DNA of 5,700 nt from NCBI GenBank assembly GCA_021737905.1, contig JAIPDA010000152.1:1-5700 (forward strand). Reading direction: 5' to 3'. The notes under the pieces were generated by a model. The model ran no database searches, was not told the origin of the DNA, and was given only the letters and a program-made list of their open reading frames with translations. Made by a program: the position numbers and the translations under genes. Origin of the DNA: Rhodoferax sp. (GTDB lineage: Bacteria; Pseudomonadota; Gammaproteobacteria; Burkholderiales; Burkholderiaceae_C). Below are positions 1 through 5,395 of this stretch, in pieces. How positions within the stretch are numbered: the first letter of the stretch is position 1; every line of letters starts with the position of its first letter.

Positions 1-1183
1 CCTGGGCCGCCGCCTCTTCATAGCCGGTGGTGCCGTTGCTCTGGCCGGCAAAAAACAGCCCGCCGATGGCGCGGGTTTCAAAGCTGCTTTTGAGCGAGCG
101 CGGGTCAAAGTAGTCGTACTCGATGGCATAGCCGGGCCGCAAAATATGGGCGTTTTCCATGCCGGCCATGGAGCGCACCAGGTCGTACTGGATGTCAAAC
201 GGCAGGCTGGTCGAGATGCCGTTGGGATAAATCTCGTGCGTGGTCAGGCCTTCGGGCTCCAGAAAAATCTGGTGGCTGGTCTTATCGGCAAAGCGGTTGA
301 TCTTGTCTTCGACGCTGGGGCAATAACGCGGGCCGACGCCGTCGATCTTGCCGGTGAACATGGGGCTGCGGTCAAAGCCCGAGCGGATGATGTCGTGCGT
401 GCGCTCGTTGGTGTGGGTGATCCAGCAAGGCATTTGCTGCGGATGGGCAATGCCCGCGCCCATGAAGCTGAAAACCGGCACGCTATCGCCCTCGCCGCCC
501 GGCATGCCGTCACCCGGCTGCACCGTGCACTTGGAAAAGTCGATGCTGCGCCCGTCCAGCCGTGGCGGCGTGCCGGTTTTCAGCCGGCCCTGGGGCAGCT
601 TGAGTTCTTTGAGCCGCGCACTCAGCGACACCGCCGGCGGGTCGCCGGCCCGCCCGGCGGCGTAGTTGTTCAGGCCCACATGGATCTTGCCGTCCAGAAA
701 AGTGCCGGCCGTCAGCACCACAGTGCGGCTTCTGAATTGGATGCCAACCTGCGTGACGGCACCAACCACGCGGTCGCCCTTACCGTCCGATTCAACCAGC
801 AAGTCATCAACCGCCTGCTGAAACAGCCACAGATTAGGCTGGTTTTCGAGCATGCGGCGAATGGCGGCCTTGTACAAAATACGGTCGGCCTGGGCCCGCG
901 TGGCGCGCACAGCCGGGCCCTTGCTCGAGTTGAGAATGCGGAACTGGATGCCGCCCTCGTCGGTGGCCAGCGCCATGACGCCGCCCAGGGCATCGACTTC
1001 CTTGACCAGGTGGCCCTTGCCGATGCCGCCAATCGATGGGTTACAGCTCATCTGACCCAGCGTCTCGATGTTGTGGCTGAGCAGCAAGGTCTTGCAGCCC
1101 ATGCGGGCCGCAGCCAGTGCGGCCTCGGTGCCGGCATGGCCGCCGCCGACAACGATCACGTCAAATTCTTGGGGATACAACAT
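1..1183 (-). CDS. mnmG: tRNA uridine-5-carboxymethylaminomethyl modification enzyme MnmG (GidA), 5' part, runs off the window
   Basis: MnmG is the FAD enzyme that, with the GTPase MnmE, installs the (carboxymethyl)aminomethyl group on C5 of the wobble uridine U34 in certain tRNAs, in the cytoplasm. The 394 codons present start MLYPQEFDVIVVGGGHAGTE, with the FAD-binding GGGHAGTEAA at residues 13-22. Other family blocks follow: MSCNPSIGGIGKGH (45-58), GIQFRILNSSKGPAVRATRAQ (78-98), LKTGTPPRLDG (201-211), GVGPRYCPSVEDK (282-294) and GQSNGTTGYEEAAAQ (380-394). The two cysteines matching the functional ones of the E. coli enzyme are Cys47 and Cys288. Family members are about 630-660 residues, so roughly 240 lie beyond base 1. 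The frame is intact throughout. The ATG lies 4 bases after the toxin stop and has no clear Shine-Dalgarno sequence. One oddity is Ser382, where the family usually has Ile (GQINGTTGYEE). Identity is essentially certain. Confidence 0.97.
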   Translation of the reverse strand, partial: MLYPQEFDVIVVGGGHAGTEAALAAARMGCKTLLLSHNIETLGQMSCNPSIGGIGKGHLVKEVDALGGVMALATDEGGIQFRILNSSKGPAVRATRAQADRILYKAAIRRMLENQPNLWLFQQAVDDLLVESDGKGDRVVGAVTQVGIQFRSRTVVLTAGTFLDGKIHVGLNNYAAGRAGDPPAVSLSARLKELKLPQGRLKTGTPPRLDGRSIDFSKCTVQPGDGMPGGEGDSVPVFSFMGAGIAHPQQMPCWITHTNERTHDIIRSGFDRSPMFTGKIDGVGPRYCPSVEDKINRFADKTSHQIFLEPEGLTTHEIYPNGISTSLPFDIQYDLVRSMAGMENAHILRPGYAIEYDYFDPRSLKSSFETRAIGGLFFAGQSNGTTGYEEAAAQ

Positions 1184-1187
1184 AGGT

Positions 1188-1607
1188 TCAGGCTTCAATG
1201 AGTTCGGTGGTCAGGCCCAAGGCCTGGGCGGCTTGCGCCTGGCGGCGGTCGGCCGTGACAAAAAGATCCACGCGGGCAGCGCGCGCCGCGCCAATGTGCA
1301 GCGCGTCCATGGCGCGCAAGCGGGCACCCTCCATGGCTTGCAAAGCGTGCGCTTCCACCCTGCTGTCCAGGGACACCACGGTGAAGTCAGCAAAGTCGCC
1401 CTGCACCACAGTCAATATACGGGCGTACTCCTGGGCGCTGACCAGCCCGTCATGCCGCTGGCGGTTCAGCGCCGAGGCAATTTCCGTTTTGCAGTGCGCC
1501 GCCACCACCAGTTCGCTGGCCCGCTCGCCTGCGGCCATGACCTGGGCGCGACCGGCTTCGGCGTTGTAGCGCTTGTACAGGGCCGATGTGTCCATCAGGA
1601 TGCGCAT
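1188..1607 (-). CDS. vapC: VapC-like PIN-domain ribonuclease toxin
   Basis: This is a 139-residue PIN-domain protein, the usual size for VapC toxins, which are Mg2+-dependent RNases that often cut tRNA or rRNA and are held inactive by their antitoxin. It begins MRILMDTSALYKRY. The expected acidic metal-binding residues are visible: Asp6 (LMDTSAL), Glu42 (CKTEIASAL), Asp101 (AMDALHIG) and Asp120 (VTADRRQ). All four being present argues for an active enzyme. The ATG overlaps the antitoxin stop by one base (TGATG). A GTG one codon upstream (1610) is an alternative start, adding one residue, and sits 7 bases after a GAGG on the minus strand. The gene ends 4 bases before mnmG and is probably transcribed with it. 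The RNA target cannot be read from the sequence. Confidence 0.87.
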   Translation of the reverse strand: MRILMDTSALYKRYNAEAGRAQVMAAGERASELVVAAHCKTEIASALNRQRHDGLVSAQEYARILTVVQGDFADFTVVSLDSRVEAHALQAMEGARLRAMDALHIGAARAARVDLFVTADRRQAQAAQALGLTTELIEA

Positions 1608-1852
1608 CACCAGCCTGCCTCGCGCTCTTCGATGATGAGCTGCGCACCGGTTTTGCCGTCGGGGCGCTGAATGTGCAGGGGTTCGATCGCCCGCTTCCAG
1701 CTGGGCAGGCGCGGCGCAGCGTCGCGGCTGACGGGCACCAGCTCTGCCACAGGTTTACCGTGCCGCAGAATACGCACACTCTCGCCGCGCTCGACCAAGT
1801 CGATCATGGCAGCAGCGTTAGCGCGGAACTCACTCAAAGGGATTGATTGCAT
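1607..1852 (-). CDS. vapB: Phd/YefM-family antitoxin paired with the PIN toxin
   Basis: An 81-residue protein starting MQSIPLSEFRANAAAMIDLV. The N-terminal 40 or so residues (IPLSEFRANA..MIDLVERGESVRILRHGKPVAELVPV) are typical of the Phd/YefM DNA-binding fold. The C-terminal half (about 45-81) should wrap the toxin. By family knowledge it neutralises the PIN toxin and represses its own promoter with it. The reading frame is open a further 30 codons upstream to 1942, but that extension has no family resemblance and runs across the TGTACA palindrome, so the start at 1852 is preferred. There is no good Shine-Dalgarno sequence in front of it. It is a Phd-type antitoxin, not an AbrB-type VapB, so the symbol reflects the partner toxin only. 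Confidence 0.85.
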   Translation of the reverse strand: MQSIPLSEFRANAAAMIDLVERGESVRILRHGKPVAELVPVSRDAAPRLPSWKRAIEPLHIQRPDGKTGAQLIIEEREAGW

Positions 1853-1864
1853 ACAGGCGTGTCG

Positions 1865-1891
1865 TTTTGTACAAAATATAGTTTTTGTACA
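1865..1891. promoter_or_regulatory. Nested TGTACA palindromes: candidate operator of the toxin-antitoxin pair
   Basis: TTTTGTACAAAA at 1865-1876 is a perfect 12-base palindrome. A second TGTACA lies at 1886-1891, with centres 18 bases apart. The two also form one larger inverted repeat: TGTACAAAA (1868-1876) and TTTTGTACA (1883-1891) around a 6-base spacer. The element starts 13 bases upstream of the antitoxin ATG, where Phd-type antitoxins usually bind to repress their operons. A minus-strand TATATT (1875-1880) inside it could be the -10 box, but no matching -35 box is recognisable. The AT-rich run stands out in otherwise GC-rich sequence. The symmetry is seen directly; the operator role is inferred. 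Confidence 0.6.
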
Positions 1892-1935
1892 TTTTAACCC
1901 GATCCGGCGCAGACCACCCGAAATACACCCGGCCA

Positions 1936-1977
1936 GCAACACTGTCAGCGCTGCGTAGCCAAAGCACGCAACACTGT
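1936..1977. repeat. 10-base direct repeat GCAACACTGT upstream of the thiolase gene
   Basis: GCAACACTGT occurs exactly at 1936-1945 and 1968-1977. The copies are 32 bases apart, close to three helical turns, so a regulator could read both from the same face of the DNA. The second copy ends 5 bases before a TATGAT (1983-1988) that could be a weak -10 box for the thiolase gene; no good -35 box is visible. The repeat itself is certain, but a binding-site role is a guess. Confidence 0.4.
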
Positions 1978-1996
1978 GCGACTATGATTTCAATCA

Positions 1997-2002
1997 AAGG
2001 AG
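1997..2002 (+). promoter_or_regulatory. Ribosome binding site that fixes the thiolase start
   Basis: AAGGAG ends 8 bases before the ATG at 2011. It is the strongest Shine-Dalgarno match in the window. It selects MSREVVVVSG as the N-terminus over an in-frame ATG at 1885, which would add 42 residues unlike any thiolase. Confidence 0.85.
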
Positions 2003-2010
2003 ACCTTGTC

Positions 2011-3195
2011 ATGAGCCGTGAAGTTGTTGTTGTCAGCGGTGTGCGCACCGCCATCGGAACCTTTGGCGCAAGCCTCAAAGACACGCCGCCTATAGAGCTG
2101 GCGACACTGGTCGTGCGCGAGTCACTGGCGCGTGCCGGCGTCGACGGCAAAGACGTCGGCCATGTGGTCTTTGGCCACGTGGTCAACACCGAAGCCCGCG
2201 ACATGTATTTGTCGCGCGTGGCTGCGGTCAACGGCGGCTGCGCCGAGGGCACGCCGGCCTTCAACGTCAACCGCCTGTGCGGTTCAGGCCTGCAGGCCAT
2301 CATCTCGGCCAGCCAGAGCATCTTGCTGGGCGATGCCGACGTGGCCATTGGCGGCGGCGCTGAAAACATGAGCCGCGCACCCTACGCCAGCCTGGCCACG
2401 CGCTTTGGCGCGCGCATGGGCGACAGCAAAATGGTCGACATGATGGTGGGCGCACTGCACGACCCGTTTCACACCATCCACATGGGCGTGACCGCTGAGA
2501 ACATTGCAGCCAAGTGGGGCATCACGCGGGCCGACCAGGACGCGCTGGCAGTGGAGAGCCACAAGCGCGCACAACGCGCCATCGAGGGCGGGCGCTTCAA
2601 GTCACAGATCGTGCCGGTCATGCTGAAAAGCCGCAAGGGCGACGTCGCCTACGACACCGACGAGCACTACCGCCCCAACTGCACGCTGGAAGACATGGCC
2701 AAACTCAAGGCCGTCTTCATCAAAGAAAACGGCACCGTGACGGCCGGCAATGCCTCGGGCATCAATGACGCTGCTGCTGCCGTGGTGCTGATGGAGGCGG
2801 CCACCGCCAAAGCCCGCGGCATCAAGCCGCTGGCCCGACTGGTGGCGTACGCACATGCCGGCGTGGACCCCAAGTACATGGGCATCGGCCCGGTGCCGGC
2901 GACACAACTGGCACTGAAAAAAGCCGGCCTCACGGTCAAGGACCTGGACGTGATCGAAGCCAACGAAGCCTTTGCCGCGCAGGCCTGCGCCGTCACGCGC
3001 GACCTCGGCCTGGACCCGGCCAAGGTCAACCCCAACGGCTCGGGTATTTCGCTGGGGCATCCGATAGGCGCGACCGGTGCGCTGATCACTGTCAAAGCCT
3101 TGTACGAGTTGGAGCGCATTCAAGGGCGCTACGCCCTGGTGACCATGTGCATAGGCGGCGGCCAGGGCATTGCGGCGATTTTCGAGCGCCTTTAA
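2011..3195 (+). CDS. bktB: Beta-ketothiolase / acetyl-CoA acetyltransferase, BktB-like
   Basis: A 394-residue thiolase, the normal length for the biosynthetic class, which condenses two acyl-CoA molecules (or cleaves 3-ketoacyl-CoA) in the cytoplasm. The active-site residues are all present: Cys90 in NRLCGSGLQ (acylated nucleophile), His350 in GISLGHPIGATGA and Cys380 in TMCIGGGQG (acid/base). EANEAFAAQA (317-326) and NASGINDAAAAV (247-258) are further family blocks. From memory the protein resembles Cupriavidus necator BktB closely (opening VVVVSGVRTAIGTFG, ending CIGGGQGIAAIFER), including the positions of the three catalytic residues. BktB accepts longer chains (3-ketovaleryl-CoA) in polyhydroxyalkanoate synthesis, but PhaA-like or degradative use cannot be excluded because no pha or fad gene is nearby. 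The gene stands alone: divergent from the toxin-antitoxin pair and converging on soxA with 30 bases between the stops. Confidence 0.92.
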   Translation: MSREVVVVSGVRTAIGTFGASLKDTPPIELATLVVRESLARAGVDGKDVGHVVFGHVVNTEARDMYLSRVAAVNGGCAEGTPAFNVNRLCGSGLQAIISASQSILLGDADVAIGGGAENMSRAPYASLATRFGARMGDSKMVDMMVGALHDPFHTIHMGVTAENIAAKWGITRADQDALAVESHKRAQRAIEGGRFKSQIVPVMLKSRKGDVAYDTDEHYRPNCTLEDMAKLKAVFIKENGTVTAGNASGINDAAAAVVLMEAATAKARGIKPLARLVAYAHAGVDPKYMGIGPVPATQLALKKAGLTVKDLDVIEANEAFAAQACAVTRDLGLDPAKVNPNGSGISLGHPIGATGALITVKALYELERIQGRYALVTMCIGGGQGIAAIFERL

Positions 3196-3225
3196 TCTAA
3201 CGCGGCGGCGGACTCCGGCCCTGCG

Positions 3226-4068
3226 CTACTTGCGCACCGCCGGCACTTCCAAAGGCAGGCCTTCACCGCGCCACATCAGGTAAAGACTGAGCTGGCGCGA
3301 TTCGAGCGCGCCCCAGGCCAGTGGCTCGGCACGCACGCCGACAAAGCAGCTGCGCAAGCGCCTCTCCAGTGAACCCACGCTCTGCCATTCCAGGCGGTAC
3401 ACAGGGTAGCTGTTGGGCTGGCCCTGGCTCAAGGCATCGGTGTACAAACGCCGTCCGTAATGCTGGTCATGGCATTGGGCACATGACAAATTAAGCTGCC
3501 CCTGGCGCTCCAAGAAAAGACGCTGCCCTTGCTGCCAGTGCGACTGCGCCGGACCTGTGATGTCAACACGCAAAGGCATGCCATGCGAGGCCCGGCTCAC
3601 ATGCAATGAAAGCGCCAGCAAGTCGTCGGACTCTCTGAGCAGCTCAGGCCCTTTTTGCTGTTGGCTGCGGCATTGGCGGATGCGGTCTTCAAGGTTGAGC
3701 AGCTGGCCGGACCTGGTGTCGATGGACGGGTAGCGCGTGGCCACGCCCCGCATGCTTTGCTGCGCATCGGCGTGACAGCTCTGGCAGCTCTGGCCGGCCG
3801 CGCCCTGTGGCTCCGCCCAGCGCTGCGCGCCGCGTGCCAGCCACAGCTGCGCCGGGTTGCCAAACTCGTCAGCCTGCAAGGCGCGCACATCGGCGCCGGC
3901 AAAAGCCAGGCCCGACTTGAGTTGCGTCAGCGGCAAAAAGCGGGTCTGCGGAACAGGCATTGGCTGCGCCAGCACAGGTGCGGCCGGCACAAACAGCATA
4001 AAAAAAGAAAACAACAAGACCGCCAGCAAGCAGCCCGTGCCGCGGCGCAGCGTTCGACCTGCAATCAT
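3226..4068 (-). CDS. soxA: Sulfur-oxidation c-type cytochrome SoxA (dihaem type)
   Basis: SoxA is the catalytic subunit of the periplasmic SoxAX cytochrome, which oxidatively joins a sulfur substrate to the carrier cysteine of SoxYZ. The protein has 280 residues. A signal peptide spans about 1-35 (hydrophobic CLLAVLLFSFFMLFV, cleavage near PVLAQ). Two haem sites follow: CQSCH (95-99) and CAQCH (196-200). Cys133 in RIRQCRSQ is the likely distal ligand of the first haem, as in dihaem SoxA proteins. Cys241 in RSCFVGVRAEP matches the active-site cysteine that ligates the second haem and is found as a persulfide in known SoxA. All functional ligands are kept, so the enzyme should be active. It is last in the operon, 10 bases after soxZ, and no soxB follows. 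Confidence 0.95.
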   Translation of the reverse strand: MIAGRTLRRGTGCLLAVLLFSFFMLFVPAAPVLAQPMPVPQTRFLPLTQLKSGLAFAGADVRALQADEFGNPAQLWLARGAQRWAEPQGAAGQSCQSCHADAQQSMRGVATRYPSIDTRSGQLLNLEDRIRQCRSQQQKGPELLRESDDLLALSLHVSRASHGMPLRVDITGPAQSHWQQGQRLFLERQGQLNLSCAQCHDQHYGRRLYTDALSQGQPNSYPVYRLEWQSVGSLERRLRSCFVGVRAEPLAWGALESRQLSLYLMWRGEGLPLEVPAVRK

Positions 4069-4075
4069 TCGCCAG

Positions 4076-4080
4076 CCCTC
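4076..4080 (-). promoter_or_regulatory. Ribosome binding site of soxA, overlapping the soxZ stop
   Basis: On the minus strand GAGGG lies 7 bases before the soxA ATG and shares two bases with the soxZ TGA stop (TGAGGG). It is the only clear Shine-Dalgarno sequence among the sox genes here; soxX, soxY and soxZ rely on start/stop overlaps or near-contact. Confidence 0.65.
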
Positions 4081-4426
4081 ATGCGCCGGCAGGCCGCCCA
4101 GGCGTCAACTGCACGTTCACAGCCTGCCGCAGTTCACCGGCCACGCCCTGGTCATCGACCCAGCGCACCAGCAGCTCACCCGGGGCCTGCACGCGAAAGA
4201 AAAACTCAAACAGCGGATTGCCGGCGATGCCCGACGAGGGCTCGACCCGGAACACTTCGCGCCCGCCGAAATCGCAGGTCAGCCGCACGATCACATTGCG
4301 CGGAATCAGGCGGCCCTGCAAATCCTGCAGGTAGCCGGTGTGCATGGGGTGCTCGACCAGCAGACGCGCCTTGACCACATCGCCGGGGGCGATGCTGTCG
4401 GGCAGCAACAAGCGGGCGTTGGCCAT
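4079..4426 (-). CDS. soxZ: Thiosulfate-oxidation carrier complex subunit SoxZ
   Basis: A 115-residue SoxZ, about the normal length. SoxZ is the immunoglobulin-like partner of SoxY, and the heterodimer carries the sulfur substrate between periplasmic Sox enzymes. Family features are visible in order: VEHPMHTGYLQDLQGRLIPR (24-43), RLTCDFGG (48-55, with the usual Cys51), an NP at 70-71 before a beta-strand run, and VRWVDDQG (87-94). It has no signal peptide, as expected, since SoxZ is exported together with Tat-targeted SoxY. The ATG comes one base after the soxY stop (TGACATG), so translation is probably coupled. The frame is open upstream to 4552, but that part is antiparallel to nothing in the family and overlaps soxY, so the start at 4426 is preferred. 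Confidence 0.92.
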   Translation of the reverse strand: MANARLLLPDSIAPGDVVKARLLVEHPMHTGYLQDLQGRLIPRNVIVRLTCDFGGREVFRVEPSSGIAGNPLFEFFFRVQAPGELLVRWVDDQGVAGELRQAVNVQLTPGRPAGA

Positions 4427-4427
4427 G

Positions 4428-4937
4428 TCAGGAGCCGTCCACACAGGCGGACTCGGTGACCACCGCTTCGACGCTTTGGTAGCAAAAGCTGCCGTCCGAG
4501 CGTCGCGCCAGGGCCACCACCAGCTGCGAACCGGCCAGCCGCAGGCGCGCACTCACTTCAGCCCGCCCGGACCAGGGCCCGAGGTGAAACACGGCCATCT
4601 GCGTGACGGGGTTGCGTTGCGACAAAAGATAAATGTGCGTGACATGGTCCTGCTCGGTCATGGGGCTGTCCACCAGCACCCTGGCAGGCACCAGCGAGCC
4701 GTTGTCTGCCAGCACGGGCAGTTCCAAGCGCAGACCCTGGGGATGCGCCACGCGGCCTTGCAGCAAAGGCCCCAGCATCTGCGGCAAGCTCAGCAGCTGG
4801 CCCGACACCATGCGTTGCGCCCGCGCCGGCCCGGCTTGCCAGGCAGACAGCGCAAACACGCCGCGGGCCAGCGCCTGCAGCCAGCGGCGGCGCGGCGGTA
4901 ATGCCTGGCCAGGGTGAGCGTCTGCCGCCGGGCTCAT
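4428..4937 (-). CDS. soxY: Sulfur carrier protein SoxY with atypical C-terminal arm
   Basis: A 169-residue SoxY. The N-terminus is a Tat-type signal, RRRWLQ (16-21), then a hydrophobic stretch and a likely cleavage after AGPARA (about 40). The body has the SoxY pattern: HVTHIYLLSQRNPVTQMAVF (98-117), then WSGRAEVSARLRLAGSQLVV (122-141) and ALARRSDGSF. In known SoxY the chain ends in GGCGG, whose cysteine holds the substrate on a flexible arm. Here it ends TESACVDGS: Cys165 lines up with the carrier cysteine, but the glycines before it are Ser-Ala and the tail is Val-Asp-Gly-Ser. Neither other frame at this point gives GGCGG, so a simple frameshift is not the cause. A second cysteine, Cys152 (SFCYQ), lies nearby. 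The start overlaps the soxX stop as ATGA. Membership of the SoxY family is secure; handling of ordinary thiosulfate is doubtful. Confidence 0.9.
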   Translation of the reverse strand: MSPAADAHPGQALPPRRRWLQALARGVFALSAWQAGPARAQRMVSGQLLSLPQMLGPLLQGRVAHPQGLRLELPVLADNGSLVPARVLVDSPMTEQDHVTHIYLLSQRNPVTQMAVFHLGPWSGRAEVSARLRLAGSQLVVALARRSDGSFCYQSVEAVVTESACVDGS

Positions 4938-5395
4938 GGGCGCTGTGGCAACGCGGGCGCGCTGCGCGTATTGGCCAGCAAGTAAGCGACGATGTCTTCC
5001 AGGCCCTGCCCGGTGAGAACCGTTTGCTCCGCATAAGCGCCAGCCACGCGCTGCAGGCCCTGCGTGCTGTAGTAAGCCGGCATGATGGTGGCCGGATTCA
5101 TGCTGCGCGAGTCAGCGATGCGCTGACGGATCTGCGCCGCATCGGCGCGCGCGGCCAGCCCTGCCAGCGGCGGGCCGATGTCGCCGCCCGCCGCCATGCC
5201 CGGCACCGTGTGGCACAAAATGCAGCCGCTGTCCTGCCGGTTGGCCAGCAAGACGCGGCCGCGCTCGACACTGGCGGTGGCGGCCCAGGCCGTGGCGGGC
5301 ATGCGCTCTTGCGCCAGCGCGGGAAGCGCGCATCCGCCGGCCAGCGACAACATGCACACCGTGTGCAAAATGCGCCAGCCGACCACAGGGCTCAT
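4934..5395 (-). CDS. soxX: Sulfur-oxidation c-type cytochrome SoxX (monohaem)
   Basis: SoxX is the electron-accepting monohaem subunit of the periplasmic SoxAX cytochrome. The 153-residue protein starts with a signal peptide (1-29, hydrophobic VCMLSLAGGCALPA, cleavage after ALAQ). The haem site is CILCH (58-62). A GDIGPPLAGLA block (71-81) follows, typical of small class I cytochromes c. Met105 in the SoxX-like NPATIMPAYYS (100-110) is the distal haem ligand. The C-terminal helix GLEDIVAYLLANTR (131-144) is also as expected. The ATG overlaps the stop of the upstream molybdenum hydroxylase (ATGA), and the gene's own stop overlaps the soxY ATG in the same way, so it sits inside a translationally coupled operon. 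Other small cytochromes c share the CxxCH fold, but the TIMPAYY block and the soxYZA neighbours make SoxX the clear call. Confidence 0.94.
   Translation of the reverse strand: MSPVVGWRILHTVCMLSLAGGCALPALAQERMPATAWAATASVERGRVLLANRQDSGCILCHTVPGMAAGGDIGPPLAGLAARADAAQIRQRIADSRSMNPATIMPAYYSTQGLQRVAGAYAEQTVLTGQGLEDIVAYLLANTRSAPALPQRP

Noticed and set aside
146..1201. A 351-codon open frame on the plus strand across the mnmG region
   Set aside because: It is the complement of mnmG, whose minus-strand translation matches the family block for block. Long antisense frames are common in GC-rich DNA, and this one shows no known domain.
1853..1942. Upstream extension of the antitoxin to 1942
   Set aside because: The extra 30 residues cross the putative operator and promoter and have no Phd/YefM character.
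1885..2010. Upstream extension of the thiolase to an ATG at 1885
   Set aside because: The added 42 residues resemble no thiolase and begin within the palindrome, while a strong ribosome binding site sits correctly before the ATG at 2011.
3196..3225. A shared terminator between the convergent thiolase and soxA genes
   Set aside because: The 30 bases are GC-rich, but I find no stable stem followed by a T run on either strand. Any terminator would have to be Rho-dependent or lie within the gene ends.
4428..4450. SoxY as a frameshifted gene that lost GGCGG
   Set aside because: Neither alternative frame at the 3' end yields a GGCGG or similar tail, and the stop is placed one base before the soxZ start, as in an intact operon.
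3655..4459. Plus-strand open frames of 200-239 codons across soxA and soxZ
   Set aside because: They are rich in Arg, Ala, Gln and His with no domain pattern, and lie opposite two clearly recognised sox genes.
5325..5350. Lipoprotein signal in SoxX (LAGGC)
   Set aside because: The residues before Cys22 do not fit a lipobox (Ala at -3, Gly at -2), and a normal signal peptidase I site, ALAQ, follows a few residues later.
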